Shown here one piece after another: positions 26,361 to 39,465 of a stretch of DNA of 64,000 bases. The stretch is from Piliocolobus tephrosceles (taxonomy: Eukaryota; Chordata; Mammalia; Primates; Cercopithecidae): positions 54,600,254-54,664,253 of the forward strand of contig NC_045436.1 of NCBI RefSeq assembly GCF_002776525.5, read 5' to 3'. The translations under genes and the position numbers were made by a program. Under the pieces are notes generated by a model. The model was not told the DNA's origin, did not search any database, and saw only the letters and a list, made by a program, of their open reading frames with translations. Position 1 is the first letter of the stretch. The number at the start of each line of letters is the position of its first letter.

Positions 26361-27698
26361 TTCTGAAAGCAGATAGATATATTTTATTAATACATATTTA
26401 TAAGGACTCAGAAGAATATTTTAATAGGATATTTAAGTTCTTAAAAATAAGTTTCTGTAAGCAAGACTTTGGATTATACATTTACTCATTACACATGCAG
26501 AAAATGCTTTTATACATACAGAAAATATTTTTAAAATTATTATGCTACTGGCGTTTTACAATAAAATATACTTCTTATTGCACTTCTGTATCCATGGTAG
26601 TATCAAATTGTTAATTCCTCCTTACATTGATTATTTTATTTTTATATTAATTTTAAATAATAAAAACTATGATAATTTCATGTCAAATAATAGGTACTTA
26701 AAGGATGATAACACTTGACACTAGTTTTTTGTTTGTTACATTTTCCTTAAAAGGTTAAATATAATTTAGGAAGGACACAATCTTCCTGACAGGTTCATAG
26801 ACCCATAACACTACAGCTATGTATAGACTCAACTACTTTATTAAGCTTTAGAAAAATTCCCTGTCTCACTGTATATCGAATGTTCAAAGTCCTGGGTAGT
26901 CTCCAATAACCTGAATGCCATGCCACTCAAGGCTTACAAGTTGTAATATGGAACACTAGACAGTGAAATAAGATAGTCTGATAAAAATTCACTAAGAAAG
27001 GTTAATTTTGAGGGTTAATCCTTATTATTTGATTTAGAAATTTAAAAAATAACTGGAATAAATTATAGGAATAAGAGACATATCCTTAGGAAGTCCAGAT
27101 GTATTTATTTTTATAGGTAAAACAATTTTAAATATAAAATATGCTATTTTAAAGTATTTTTAAACACCTGTCTTTATCACTGTACAATACTATAAAATGT
27201 TAAAACCATTAGCAGATTAAAATACTATGTATTTATATTTTTTTCTGTCACTCTATTCATATTCAACTCTACCACTATAAACTCTCACCTGTCTAATTAG
27301 CCTCCTTGTCACAAAACTTATATCCCTTTGAATCATCTTCTCATTTGAACATTCAACTTGGGTAATGCTATTTCATTCTTTCTAACACTTCAAAAACACC
27401 TTAATGCAGAAAGTCTAAATTTCTTAACATGTCATGGAGTAGTGTGCTGGAAAAGCTTTAACACCTGGCAGTGAGAGGAAAAACTCTAATTTATAATGTT
27501 TGTCTATTTTCCGTGTGAAACTAATCCCATCATATGCCATTTCAAGTTACCAACAGTGACATATACAAACAAATGCTAGTGAATAGATTCTGTATAGCAG
27601 CACTTGAAACCAAATCCAGCCCACCGCTTAATGCAATACTCTGTTTCCTGTCTCTGTTCTTGTCTCACATCCTACCTCATATTGCATTGTCACTTAAA
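26361..27698. other. Unique AT-rich DNA
   Basis: No gene or named repeat is recognised. Confidence 0.5.
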
Positions 27699-27699
27699 A

Positions 27700-27716
27700 C
27701 TTACAGAACTCATAAG
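27700..27716 (+). repeat. Left target-site duplication of the 27717 L1
   Basis: CTTACAGAACTCATAAG recurs as CTTACAGAACTCATGAG at 28952-28968, 16 of 17 identical. Confidence 0.93.
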
Positions 27717-28951
27717 TAGAAAGCTGAAACTGGATCCTTTCCTCACTCCTTATACGAAGATTAATTCAAGATGGATTAGAGACTTAAATGCTAGACCTAA
27801 TACCATCAAAACCCTAGAAGAAAATCTAGGTAGTACCATTCAGGACATAGGCATGGGCAAGGACTTCATGTCTAAAACACCAAAAGCAACGGCAGCAAAA
27901 GCCAAAATTGACAAATGGGATCTAATTAAACTAAAGAGCTTCTGCACAGCAAAAGAAACTACCATCAGAGTGAACAGGCAACCTATAGAATGGGAGAAAA
28001 TGTTTGCAATCTACTCATCTGACAAAGGGCTAATATCCAGAATCTACAAAGAACTCAAACAAATATACAAGAAAAAAACAAACAACCCCATCCAAAAGTG
28101 GGGAAAGGATATGAACAGATATTTCTCAAAAGAAGACATTCATACAGCCAACAGACACATGAAAAAATGCTCATCATCACTCGCCATCAGAGAAATGCAA
28201 ATCAAAACCACAATGAGATACCATCTCACACCTGTTAGAATGGCAATCATTAAAAAGTCAGGAAACAACAGGTGCTGGAGAGGATGTGGAGAAATAGGAA
28301 CACTTTTACACTGTTGGTGGGATTGTAAACTAGTTCAACCATTATGGAAAACAGTATGGCAATTCCTCAAGGATCTAGAACTAGATGTACCATAAGACCC
28401 AGCCATCCCACTACTGGGTATATACCCAAAGGATTATAAATTATTCTACTACAAAGACACATGCACACGTATGTTTATTGCAGCACTATTCACAATAGCA
28501 AAGACTTGGAATCAACCCAAATGTCCATCAGTGACAGACTGGATTAAGAAAATGTGGCATATATACACCATGGAATACTATGCAGCCATAAAAAAGGATG
28601 AGTTTGCATCCTTTGTAGGGACATGGATGCAGCTGGAAACCATCATTCTTAGCAAACTATCACAAGAAGAGAAAACCAAACACCGCATGCTCTCACTCAT
28701 AGGTGGGAACTGAACAATGAGATCACTTGGACTTGGGAAGGGGAACATCACACACTGGGGCCTATCATGGGGAGGGGGGAGGGGGGAGGGATTGCATTGG
28801 GGAGTTATACATGATATAAATGATGAATTGATGGGTGCTGACGAGTTGATGGGTGCAGCACACCAACATGGCACAAGTATACATATGTAACAAACCTGCA
28901 CGTTATGCACATGTACCCTAGAACTTAAAGTATAATAATAATATAAAAAAC
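27717..28951 (+). mobile_element. 5'-truncated L1PA-like LINE-1 with target-site duplications
   Basis: This is about 1.23 kb, from inside ORF2 to a weak A-rich tail (TATAATAATAATATAAAAAA). It includes the 3' UTR with the G-rich GGGGAGGGGGGAGGGGGG polypurine tract (28770-28788) and the ACAAACCTGCACGTTATGCAC end. Target-site duplications of 17 bp with one mismatch flank it. It is the least decayed L1 3' end in the window. A single in-frame stop breaks the ORF. Confidence 0.95.
27720..28713 (+). pseudogene. L1 ORF2p C-terminal remnant with one in-frame stop
   Basis: This frame encodes the C-terminal part of L1 ORF2p (the protein that normally supplies endonuclease and reverse transcriptase). 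Only the region after the RT domain is present. It holds the cysteine-rich motif C-x3-C-x7-H-x4-C (codons at about 28272-28334), complete in all four ligands. A TAA at 28393-28395 interrupts the frame, and the same frame then stays open to the normal stop at 28711-28713. The longer ORF beginning at 27604 adds unrelated flanking codons and is not a real start. The protein cannot be active without the N-terminal domains. Confidence 0.88.
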
Positions 28952-28968
28952 CTTACAGAACTCATGAG
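28952..28968 (+). repeat. Right target-site duplication of the 27717 L1
   Basis: This is the copy of 27700-27716 with a single A-to-G difference. Confidence 0.93.
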
Positions 28969-29641
28969 ACACAGAAAGCTTCAGTTTGACAAATGTCATC
29001 ATGCCTCTTTGTTGCATCTTTTTAAATGCAACTCCTTATGCCTTCAATTGCTCCTCCCTATACCAATTTCATTTACCTATGCATTCACACAACTATTCAT
29101 TTACATTCATTCATTCATTATGCAATAATTATTTCTTGAAGCCATTCTAGGAAGCACTTACTGTTCTGTGTTGGCTACAGATACACTTAACAAAACTCCA
29201 TAACGTGAAAACAAAAACTGCCATGAGAAAAAATAAAATACTTAGGTGATAAAACAGAAGGGTTTAACTAAATTGAAAAGTCAAATGAATCATGGGAAAT
29301 AATTATGTTAATAACCCAATAATTATTACTAATATAAATTCTAAACTAAATGCACACTAATATAAGATCTTGAAATATTGCCAATTACATGTTATAATAT
29401 TAAGTTTGAAATATTTTTTCTTACTACTAAAAATACATGGACAATTTTACATAAATGACAATTTATACAGAGTTGGTTAATGTGCTTAGGCTAACAGGTA
29501 ACAAGTGAAGAAAACAGAATTGTGTCTATGACACAATTATAGATCACTATACAAAATGTTGGAAGTTGTGGGTATTTCTGACACTTCCATTGACTGCTTG
29601 ATGCTAAAAGCTCACGTCTTTTCATCTATAAATTGGTATTC
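28969..29641. other. Unique AT-rich DNA
   Basis: No gene or repeat is recognised. Confidence 0.5.
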
Positions 29642-30001
29642 TGTCTTAGTTCTACTTGCTATAACAAAATACCTTAGACTGGGTAATTTGTAAACAATAA
29701 AAAATTATTGCTAACCGTTCTGTAGGCTAAGAAGTTCAAGATTAAGATACGAGTAGATTCAGACTCTAGTGAGGGCCTGTTTTCTTCTACAAAGATGAAG
29801 CTTTTGATGTGTTCTCACATGGCAGAAGGAACAAAAAGTTTCCTCAAGCTCTTTTATAATGGAACTAATCTCATCCACAAGGGCTCCACCTTCATGATTT
29901 AGTCACCTCACAAAGACCACTCCTCTTATACCAAAAAAAAAAGATAATTTTATATTTCAATAAAAGAACTTTGGAGGGACATAAACATTCAGACTATTGC
30001 A
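29642..30001 (-). mobile_element. MLT1-type LTR (ERVL-MaLR), antisense
   Basis: The plus strand begins TGTCTTAGTTCTACTTGCTATAACAAAATACC, continues GACTGGGTAATTTG, CTAGTGAGGGCCTG, GTTCTCACATGGCAGAAGG and GGGCTCCACCTTCATGA, and ends AAACATTCAGACTATTGCA. This is a nearly full-length LTR in reverse orientation. It has TG...CA ends and no internal region. Confidence 0.82.
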
Positions 30002-30762
30002 AATTGTAACATTTGTCTTTTGAAACCAACACAAGATCAGATAAAATAATAAATATAAAAAAATACTATTGATTTTAGGGGAAAAAGGCATCTAAATAGT
30101 ATTAATACCTTTATACTTCAAATAAATGTGGACTTTAAAACATTCTGATAATATAGGGTAGCACAATGTAGTGGTATAATAAATAGTGTAGTCTTGGAAT
30201 ATGGATTGCTATTAGCTACAGCCAGTAATAAATACTTAATAAAATATAAGTGTTCTCTTATTATTTTTGGATGATGTAATATATTTGTTGAATTTCTTTC
30301 AGATAACATTTGCCAAAGTTGATTGTGTTCTTCAAGTCATTTAATGCTAGTTGATATTTTGCCTCAAAGTGCTAGAAAATTAAATGTACAATTAATTTTT
30401 TTCTCAGACATGGAACTAGCAAGAAATAATTCAATGCTTTCTATAATACATTCAAAGTTTGGTATGGGATATAACTTCACATTTTAGGATATGCTGCTGG
30501 AGGCTTTACCACTCAATTCATTGAACACAAATCAAGGCAATTCTAGCTTAGGCTAGAGATATATATATAATCCAATACAGGCTAGTGCTGTCTTTATGCA
30601 AAAGAAATTGAAAAATAATATCGGTAGAAATCTGTATATTATGTCTATATGGTAGTTATGAGGGTATTTAGAAATTGAGTGTTTTATCAATTACTACATT
30701 TCCAATTAAAACCTTTTAATCATGTAGATATAATCTAAATTTTTTGTCATTTGTACTGCTTT
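30002..30762. other. Unique AT-rich DNA
   Basis: No gene is recognised. A 63-codon minus-strand ORF (30118-30309) has no features. Confidence 0.5.
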
Positions 30763-32535
<1,773 letters not shown>

Positions 32536-32770
32536 TAACACTTTTTTTGGCTTTTTTAAAAAATTTCAAGTTTTTCGGGGAACAGGTGATGTTTGGTTAC
32601 AGGAATAATTTCTTTGGTAGTGATTTCTGAGATTTTGGTGCACCTATCATCTGAGAAGTGTACACTGTACCCAATTTACAGTCTTTTATCCCTCACACCC
32701 CTCACACTCTTTCCCCTGAGTTCCCAAATCTCATCGTGTCATTCTTACGTCTTTGCATCCTCATACTAAG
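32536..32770 (-). mobile_element. L1PB/L1MA-like 3' UTR, antisense
   Basis: The plus strand runs from a T-rich start through GGGGAACAGGTGATGTTTGG, ATTTCTGAGATTTTGGTGCACC and TACACTGTACCCAAT to TTTTATCCCTCACACCCC. This is the reverse complement of the 3' UTR present in sense at 33600-33750. It stops abruptly at about 32770, where a sense ORF2 fragment starts. Confidence 0.88.
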
Positions 32771-33750
32771 GTTTTGCACAGCAAAAGAAACAGCAGAGCA
32801 AACAAATGACTCACAGAGTCGGAGAAACCATCACAGTCTATACATCCAACAACAGACTGATATCCAGAATCTGCAAGGAGCACAAACAAAACACCAAGAA
32901 CAAAACAAACAATCCCATCAAAAAGTGGACTAAGGATATGAATAGACAATTCTCAAAAGAAGATACACAAATGGCAAACAAACATATGAAAAAATAATGC
33001 TCAACATTGCTAATGATCAGGTAACTGCAGATCAAAATCACAATGCAATATCACGTCATTCCTGCAAGAATGGCCGTAATTAAAAAGACAAACAACAATA
33101 AATGTTGGTGTGGTAAAAAGGGAACACTTCTACACTATTGGTGGGAATGTAAACTAGTACAATTACTCGGAAAAACAATGTGGAGATTCCTTAAAGAACT
33201 AAAAGTAAATTTCCCATTTGATCCAACAGTCTCACTCCTTGGTATCTATCCAGAGTAAAAGAGATCATTATAAGAAAAGATACCAGCACACACATGTTTA
33301 TAGCAGCACAATTCACAATTGCAAAAATTTGGAACCAGCCCAAATGTCCATCAATCAACAAGTGGATAAAGAAAATGTGGTATACCATGGAATACTACTC
33401 AGACATAAAAAGGAACAAATTAATGGCATTTGCAGCAACCTGGATGGAACTGAGACCGTTATCCTAAGTGAAGTAACTCAGGAATGGAAAATCAAACATC
33501 ATATACTCTTAGTCATAAGTGGAAGCTAAGGTATGAGGATGCAAAAGCATAAGAATAACATAATGGATTTTGGGGACTCAGGGAAAAGGGTGGGAGAGGT
33601 GTGAGGGATAAAAGACTACATGTTGGGTACAGTGTGCACTGCTTGGGTGATGGGTACACTAAAATCTCAGAAATCACTAAAGAAGTTATTCATGAACCAA
33701 ATACCACCTGTTCCCCCAAAACCTACTGAAATAGAAAATAATAATAAAAT
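32771..33750 (+). mobile_element. L1PB/L1MA-like ORF2 end and 3' UTR
   Basis: Late ORF2 order is clear: TTTTGCACAGCAAAAGAAAC, GATATCCAGAATCTGCAAGG, GGATATGAATAGACAATTCTC, GGTGGGAATGTAAACTAG, GGTATCTATCC and TGGATAAAGAAAATGTGG, then a 3' UTR ending ACCTACTGAAATAG and an A-rich tail. The ORF is broken by frameshifts, so several 60-103 codon frames are fragments of it. It forms an inverted arrangement with 32536-32770. Confidence 0.9.
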
Positions 33751-34012
33751 AAAATTAACTCAACACAGACTAAAATGTTGTCATGGGTTTATTCTTGAGT
33801 CTATGATACATTTACAATAATTTTTGATTTTGATTTTATTGCAATCTTGTAAATAAACACACCAATGACTTGGGTCAAATATTCAAAGTAATACAATCAT
33901 TTTAAGCCTTTTTCATGAATTTTAACTGTCAGATAAATAACTGAAATCAGGCTACTTTATAATATATCCTTCATAAATTCTCCTATATGAAGCACACTCT
34001 GATATTTGTGAG

Positions 34013-34068
34013 AATTAAATGAGTTATCATAAAAGAAAAAAATTAAATGAGTTATCACATAAGAAATA
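34013..34068 (+). repeat. 28-bp tandem duplication
   Basis: AATTAAATGAGTTATCA begins at 34013 and 34041. The two 28-bp units differ at a few positions. Confidence 0.85.
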
Positions 34069-34501
34069 GTTGGAACTGTATTTGGCACATAGCCAACATT
34101 CTATACAATTAAGTTGTTAAAAATGCATACCTGCATGACAAATAGTGCTAAGTTTGCTGTAACAAGATAGGTAGTGAATATTTGGAACTGAGTACTATGT
34201 TAGGATTGGAGATTTTTCTAAAGATAAATTTTTGAAAGATGATTTTTGCTCATATTCTGGGGTAGTTTTAAGGTAGCCCTACTTTATTTCACAGTGGTCG
34301 ATTATGCAAAATTTGTAGATGTTTCTATATGAAAGAACATACAGGCAAAATTACAAAAGGATCATCCTTATACCATGTTTATGAAAACATTGTCCAAATG
34401 TGAATCTAATTGTTTTGTTTTCCCCCCAGTGAATTTTTGTAGAGTTATGCTATTGTGATAGAAAGAAAGAGTGGAAATATTATATTACCTTAGTTTAATG
34501 G

Positions 34502-34553
34502 CTACAGCAAAATGATGAAAATTATGACTACAGAAAAATGATGAAAATAAAGT
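34502..34553 (+). repeat. 26-bp tandem duplication
   Basis: CTACAG[C/A]AAAATGATGAAAAT begins at 34502 and 34528, with a 26-bp period and few differences. Confidence 0.85.
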
Positions 34554-35059
34554 AATTTGGAATTAGGGAAGCTGAAAAAAGAAAGCCTTAAAGGAAACAA
34601 AATATGGTTTAATGTTTTCATCCAAAATTATTTAATATGCTGTAAATATATATAACCACACAATCTAAGTCTTACAAATAAGTTTCAGTCAAAACCTTGG
34701 AGGAGAAAAGTAGAAGGAAGAGCATTTTATACTGAAAACATTTCTACTCAGCAGAACCTATATCTTAGTAACATTCTGTTAATAAAAACTTAGACTTAAC
34801 ATTCAAATTCCCTTTGCATGCATGAGAAAGACTTCACACTTTCATATGAATAAAGACCATCCTTAAGGTAGTGAGTGACAGTAAAACTTTCTGACATAAT
34901 GCCATTTATTTAAGCTGCACAATACCAGATCTGTTATGTAAAACAACTCTTTCTGTCTTGGTCTCAAGAATTTCTTGACTTGTAGAACTCTATAGAGATT
35001 CAAGTATAGATAACTCACAATTTTCTTTCCAAATAACTTCATACGATAGTCATCTAAAC

Positions 35060-35526
35060 TGTTAGGGTTTCAACTGTGTCCCTCCAGTAAAGATATGTTG
35101 AAATTCTAACCCCTAGTATCTCAGTCAGAATGTGACATTAAAAATGGTGTCCTAGTAGTAGACTTAATTTGTAAACATGAACTAATTAATAGGATGTGTC
35201 CCTAACCCAATATGACTGGTGTCTTTAAAAGACTACTTCCCTGTGAAGATATGAAAACACACATGGAGAATGTCATGTGGCAACAAAGGCAAAGATTAGA
35301 GTCATGTGGTTTCAAGTCAAGGAATGCTAAAGATTGCTTGCAGGTCACTGGAAGTTAGGAAGAGACAAGGAAGGATTTCCCCTATAGCTTTCAGAGAGTG
35401 TGTAGTCCTGAGAAAACTTTGATTTTGTTCTTCTAGCCTCCAGAACCGTAAGCTAATAAATTTCTGTTTTGTAAAGCCACCCTATTTGTATCTACTTTAT
35501 TACAACAGACCTGGGAAGATCATACA
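35060..35526 (+). mobile_element. MLT1-type LTR (ERVL-MaLR), sense
   Basis: It opens TGTTAGGGTTTCAACTGTGTCC and contains GAAATTCTAACCCCTAGTA, GGCAAAGATTAGAGTCATGTGG, CAAGGAATGCTAAAGATTGC, CTTCTAGCCTCCAGAACCGT and the polyadenylation signal AATAAA (35456-35461) upstream of TTTCTGTTTTGTAAAGCCACCC. It ends in CATACA. The layout is that of a solo MLT1 LTR. No internal retroviral sequence is adjacent. Confidence 0.82.
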
Positions 35527-37168
35527 TCTGAGGATTTCTCAGCTAGAGTCTCTGTATATGTAGACATTTCTTTCTACATATGTGGCGCAAGTTATTGGCT
35601 CATTGCATCTCTCCTTCCTTAATTTATTCTTTAGGGAACTACTTCCTAGTTTGATATAAAGTTACTTAGTTTGATTCTAGATTCCATTTCACTCTATTAT
35701 AAATGTGACCTTAATTAACCTTCTTATAATGCATTGGCTTTCAAGGACAGCTTCCTTGAAAACAATGCTACAGTGCTATTCAATTGCTAAAGTAATATCA
35801 TGCCATAAAGCTATTCATAGAAATGGCCCTTGAATATTAAAAGCTTCCATCACTTGGAACTTATGTAAACACTGTAATATAAATGTAACTTATCTTGGCT
35901 TCCAAAATGACAGTCTAAAAGGTAGAGTAGAAAGATGTCTTTTGAACACTGCTCACAAATAATGTGATAAAACTATAATATAAAAAGTATGTAATTAAGA
36001 ATAGCATTCAAAGAAGCTTAAATTTAGAGAATTCTAAATATATTTACTGGAAATTAGCAGATTATCTTTACAATAAGGCTTCTTGATTATAAAATAATTT
36101 GAGAATGTAAGTAGAGATGTTTATTTTGTATTCATATAATGTTCTCAATATCAATTTCCCCTATGTTGAAAATTTGACACACTGTAATTCAGAAGGTCTT
36201 AATTTTTTAAAACAAATTTTATTAAAAAGTCATTTACAGCACTGCTAAGAAGAAAGTTTTAAAGTACTTGAGATTAAATTGTTTTGTTTGCTCACAGTCT
36301 ACAAAGGTACGGTTTGTAGCACTAATAATAGGCTTTTATTAAACAAATATATGTCAACTTTCAGTTCGAAGGGCTCCATATAAAGCTATAATTACTACTC
36401 TTATTTCTTAAGTATTGCAAAAGTTAAAGAATGGTTTAAATAAGTGAAGGTATAGTTACCAAACATGTCCTATTCAATATCTGAATATTTTAGCTGCTAT
36501 TTCCCTCAGTGGAATTTAAATCTAAGTAAGAATAGCTTGACCAAATGCAAAGAAAATTACTTGATTCAGTATAGCACTTTAGATCCTGCTATTAAGCAAA
36601 AAAAAAAAATATATATATATATATATATAGTTTCATATCATATAATTTTCTAGGAAAATAAGAATAAAGGACTACAAATATATTATTTATATTAACGTAA
36701 CATTCTCAGAGTGATTTTTGAGACATAAGCATGTGTTTGTTTCTTGCAAACATGAAAGTAATACCCTGTATGTTAATCATCATAAAGGGAGAAGATCTCT
36801 AAAAAAATTAGATTACCCATGAATTCACCTAAAAGAGATCAACACTGTTCAACTAATCAAAGTATTTCTTGCCAAGGTCCTATGTTATTAAATATTTTTG
36901 TACTGTATGTTCATGACTGCTTGCTTTAAATCATGGGGATGACTCAGGATTTGTATCTATTATTGGTTTTTAATTGTTGCCAGTGTTTTACTGCAACAAA
37001 TATTTCTGTTATGAACTTATATATAGGTAAATCTTCAGGCACACTGTGATTAGCTTTTAGGAGAAGGATTAAGAGTCAAAGAGCATACAATTATTACTAT
37101 GTTGTCTTCTAGAAAGAAGCTCCCAATTTACACTGAAGAGTGTCCTATTAAAAGTAAAGTAATACAAT
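35527..37168. other. Unique AT-rich DNA
   Basis: It contains an (A)n(TA)n run at 36599-36629 and no gene. A faint resemblance to very old L1 3' sequence around 36960-37030 is too weak to call. Confidence 0.45.
36599..36629 (+). repeat. (A)n(TA)n microsatellite
   Basis: A run of As is followed by about ten TA units. Confidence 0.9.
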
Positions 37169-37815
37169 ATAGATATTGGCCTGAAGTTTTCTTTTTTTGT
37201 TGTGTCTCTGCCAGGTTTTGGTATTAGGATGATGCTGGCTTCATAGATTGAATTAGGGAGAAGTCCCTCCTTTGAAATATTTTTTGAATAGTTTGTAGGA
37301 ATGGTACAGGCTCTTCTTGGTACATTTGGTAGAATTCAGCTGTGATTCCATCTGGTTCTGGGTTTTTATATTTAGTTGGTAGGCTATTTATTACTTCTTC
37401 AATTTCAGAACTCATTATTCGTCTTGTGGGGTTTCAGTTTCTTCCCGGTTCAGTCTTGAAAGGGGGTATGTGTCCAGAAATTTATCCATTTCTTCTAGAT
37501 TTTCTAGTTTATGTGCCTAGAGGTGTTTATAATATTATCTGGTGGTTGTTTGGTATTTCTGTGGAGTCAGTGATAATATTTCCCTTATCATTTCTGATTG
37601 TGTTTATTTGAATCTCATCTTTTCTTTTTTGTTAGTCTAGCTGGTGAGCTATTTTATTAATTTTTTTAAAAACCAACCTCCTGGATTCATTGATCTTAGG
37701 ATAGTTTTATTGTGTCTCTGTCTCCTTCAGTTCAGCTCTGATTTGGGTTATTTCTTGTCTTCTGCTAGCTTTGAGATCCATTTGACATTTGTTCTTTAGC
37801 TTTTTGGTTTTGATA
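37169..37815 (-). mobile_element. L1 ORF2 fragment (reverse-transcriptase region), antisense
   Basis: The plus strand shows GATATTGGCCTGAAGTTTTC, TCTCTGCCAGGTTTTGGTAT, TGTGATTCCATCTGGTTCTGGG, TGTGTCCAGAAATTTATCC and CCAACCTCCTGGATTCATTG in antisense ORF2 order. The 63-codon minus ORF at 37224-37415 is a genuine remnant of ORF2. The fragment has neither 5' nor 3' end and abuts an LTR. Confidence 0.92.
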
Positions 37816-37819
37816 CTAG

Positions 37820-38135
37820 TGTTATAGCCCAATCACTCCTCAGTTCAACTAGGTCTAAGTTCTTGTCCCATGACCAAGAAGAATAAAGCATGCAGACACC
37901 AGAGAAGGAGTAATGTAGAACAAAGTTTTATTAAGCAACAGAAAAGCTCTCAGCAAAGAGAGGGGACCCAAAGAGGGTTGCTAGAAATGGGGCTGTGTTC
38001 TGGGGATTTTATGTGGCAGAGATGAGGAACTCTTCAGTGGTTCTGCCCAAATGGGAGGGGCAAAGTTCCCCCTGGGGGTGCTGCATCTAATCACCAAGAC
38101 AAAGGGCAAAATGCCTCTGGGTTATGTCCTAGGCC
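37820..38135 (-). mobile_element. Probable ERV1-type LTR, antisense
   Basis: On the minus strand this segment has U3-R-U5-like order: a GAGAGCTTTTCTG block, AATAAAACTTTGTTC (polyadenylation signal near 37928), then a TCTGGTGTCTGCATGC block and TTCTTGGTCATGGGACAAGAAC, ending near GGGCTATAACA. This layout is typical of ERV1 (gammaretrovirus-like) LTRs. I cannot assign a subfamily, and the right boundary with the MaLR internal sequence is uncertain. No internal ERV1 genes are present. Confidence 0.55.
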
Positions 38136-39097
38136 ACTGGGCCTGTGATGGGAAGGTATGCCACTAAGGGAAAAATAGTTTCCTGGGCTAGGTCCAGGTC
38201 CCCCCTGCTGTGTATAGCCTGAGACTTGGTGCCCTGCATCTCAACTGCTTCACTGTAGCTAAAAAGGTCCAAGGTGCATCTCAGGCCATTGCTGCAGAGG
38301 GTGTAAACCCCAAGCCTTGGCAGCTTCCATGTGTTGTTGGTCCTGCAAGTACACAGAAGTCAAGAATTGAGGTTAGGCAACCTCCGTCTAGATTTCAGAG
38401 AATGTGTGGAAATGTCTGGATGTCTAGGAAGTAGCTTGCTGCAGGGGAAGAGTCTTCATGGAGAACCTCTTCTAGGGAAATGTGGAAGGGAAATGTGGGT
38501 TCAGAGTCTCTACACTGAGTCTACATTAGGGCACTACCTAGTGGAGCTGTGAGAAGAGGGTCACAATTCTCCAGGCCCCAGAATGGTAGATCTATCAACA
38601 GCTTGCACTGCGTTCCTGGAAAAGCTGCAGACACTCAATGCTAGTCATGAAAGCAGCGGGAGGGAGGCTGTACCCTGCAGAACCACAGGGTCAGAGCTGA
38701 CCAAGGCCAAGGGAGTCCACCTCTTGAAGATATCAGCATGTCCTGGATGTGATACATGGATTCAAAAGAAATCATTTTGAAACTTCAAGGTTTAATGACT
38801 GCCCTATTAGATTAAGACTTACATGGGGCCTGGAGAGCCTTTGTTTTGGCCAGTTTTTCCCATTTGGAACAAATGTATTTACCCAGTGTCTGTTCCTCCA
38901 TTGTATCTAGGAAGTAACTAACTTGCTTTGATTTTACAGGCTCATAGGCAGAAGGGACTTGCCTTGTTTCAGATAACACTTTGAACTTGGACTTTTGAGT
39001 TAATGCTGGCATGAGTTAAGACTTTGGGTAAAGTTGGAAAGGCATAATTTTGTTTTGAAATGTGAGGATGTGAGATTTTTGAGGGGCCAGGGTAGAA
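38136..39097 (+). mobile_element. MaLR internal region (THE1/MST-int), 3' part
   Basis: The ordered blocks GGGCCTGTGATGGG, CCAAGCCTTGGCAGCTTCC, CACAGAAGTCAAGAATTGAGG, GGATGTGATACATGGATTC, AGGAAGTAACTAACTTGC, GAGTTAAGACTTTGGG and GAGGGGCCAGGGTAGAA match the 3' part of THE1/MST internal sequence. It leads without a gap into the LTR at 39098. The group lacks functional retroviral genes and this copy has no intact frame. ORFs of 65-74 codons here are decay products. The 5' LTR is not present. Confidence 0.88.
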
Positions 39098-39464
39098 TGA
39101 TATGGTTTGTCTTTGCTCCCCTTCAAATCTCATTTTGAATTGTAGTTCCCATAATCCACATATGTTGTAGGAAGGACCCAGTGGGAGGTAATTGAATCAT
39201 GGAGGTGGTTATGCTCATGCTGTTTTCATGACAGTGAGTTAGTTTTCATGAGATCTGATGGTTTTATAAGGGACTTTTCCACCACTTTGATGGTTCTTCT
39301 CCTTCCTGCCACCGTGTGAAGAAGGATGTATTTGCTTCCCCTACCACCATGATTGTAAGTTTCTGGAGGCCTACCCAGCCATGCTGAACTGTGAGTCTCT
39401 TTCCTTTATAAATTACCCAGTCTCAGGTATTTCTTTATTAGCAGTATGAGAACAGACTAATACA
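39098..39464 (+). mobile_element. MST/THE1-type 3' LTR (ERVL-MaLR)
   Basis: This is a 367-bp LTR from TGATATGGTTTGTC to ACAGACTAATACA, with TG...CA ends. It contains CTCATTTTGAATTGTAGTTCCC, GGGAGGTAATTGAATCATGG, ATGAGATCTGATGGTTTTATAA and CTTTATAAATTACCCAGTCTC. The adjacent internal sequence makes it a 3' LTR, not a solo one. No clear 5-bp duplication is visible because the 5' side is rearranged. Confidence 0.94.
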
Positions 39465-39465
39465 A

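Larger units (their letters stand above)
33751..35059. other. Unique AT-rich DNA with two small tandem duplications
   Basis: Apart from the 28-bp and 26-bp tandem duplications listed separately, nothing is recognised. Confidence 0.5.

Noticed and set aside
27604..28395. 263-codon ORF as a host gene
   Set aside because: From about 27720 it is L1 ORF2 C-terminal sequence flanked by target-site duplications. The N-terminal roughly 37 codons are chance read-in from flanking DNA.
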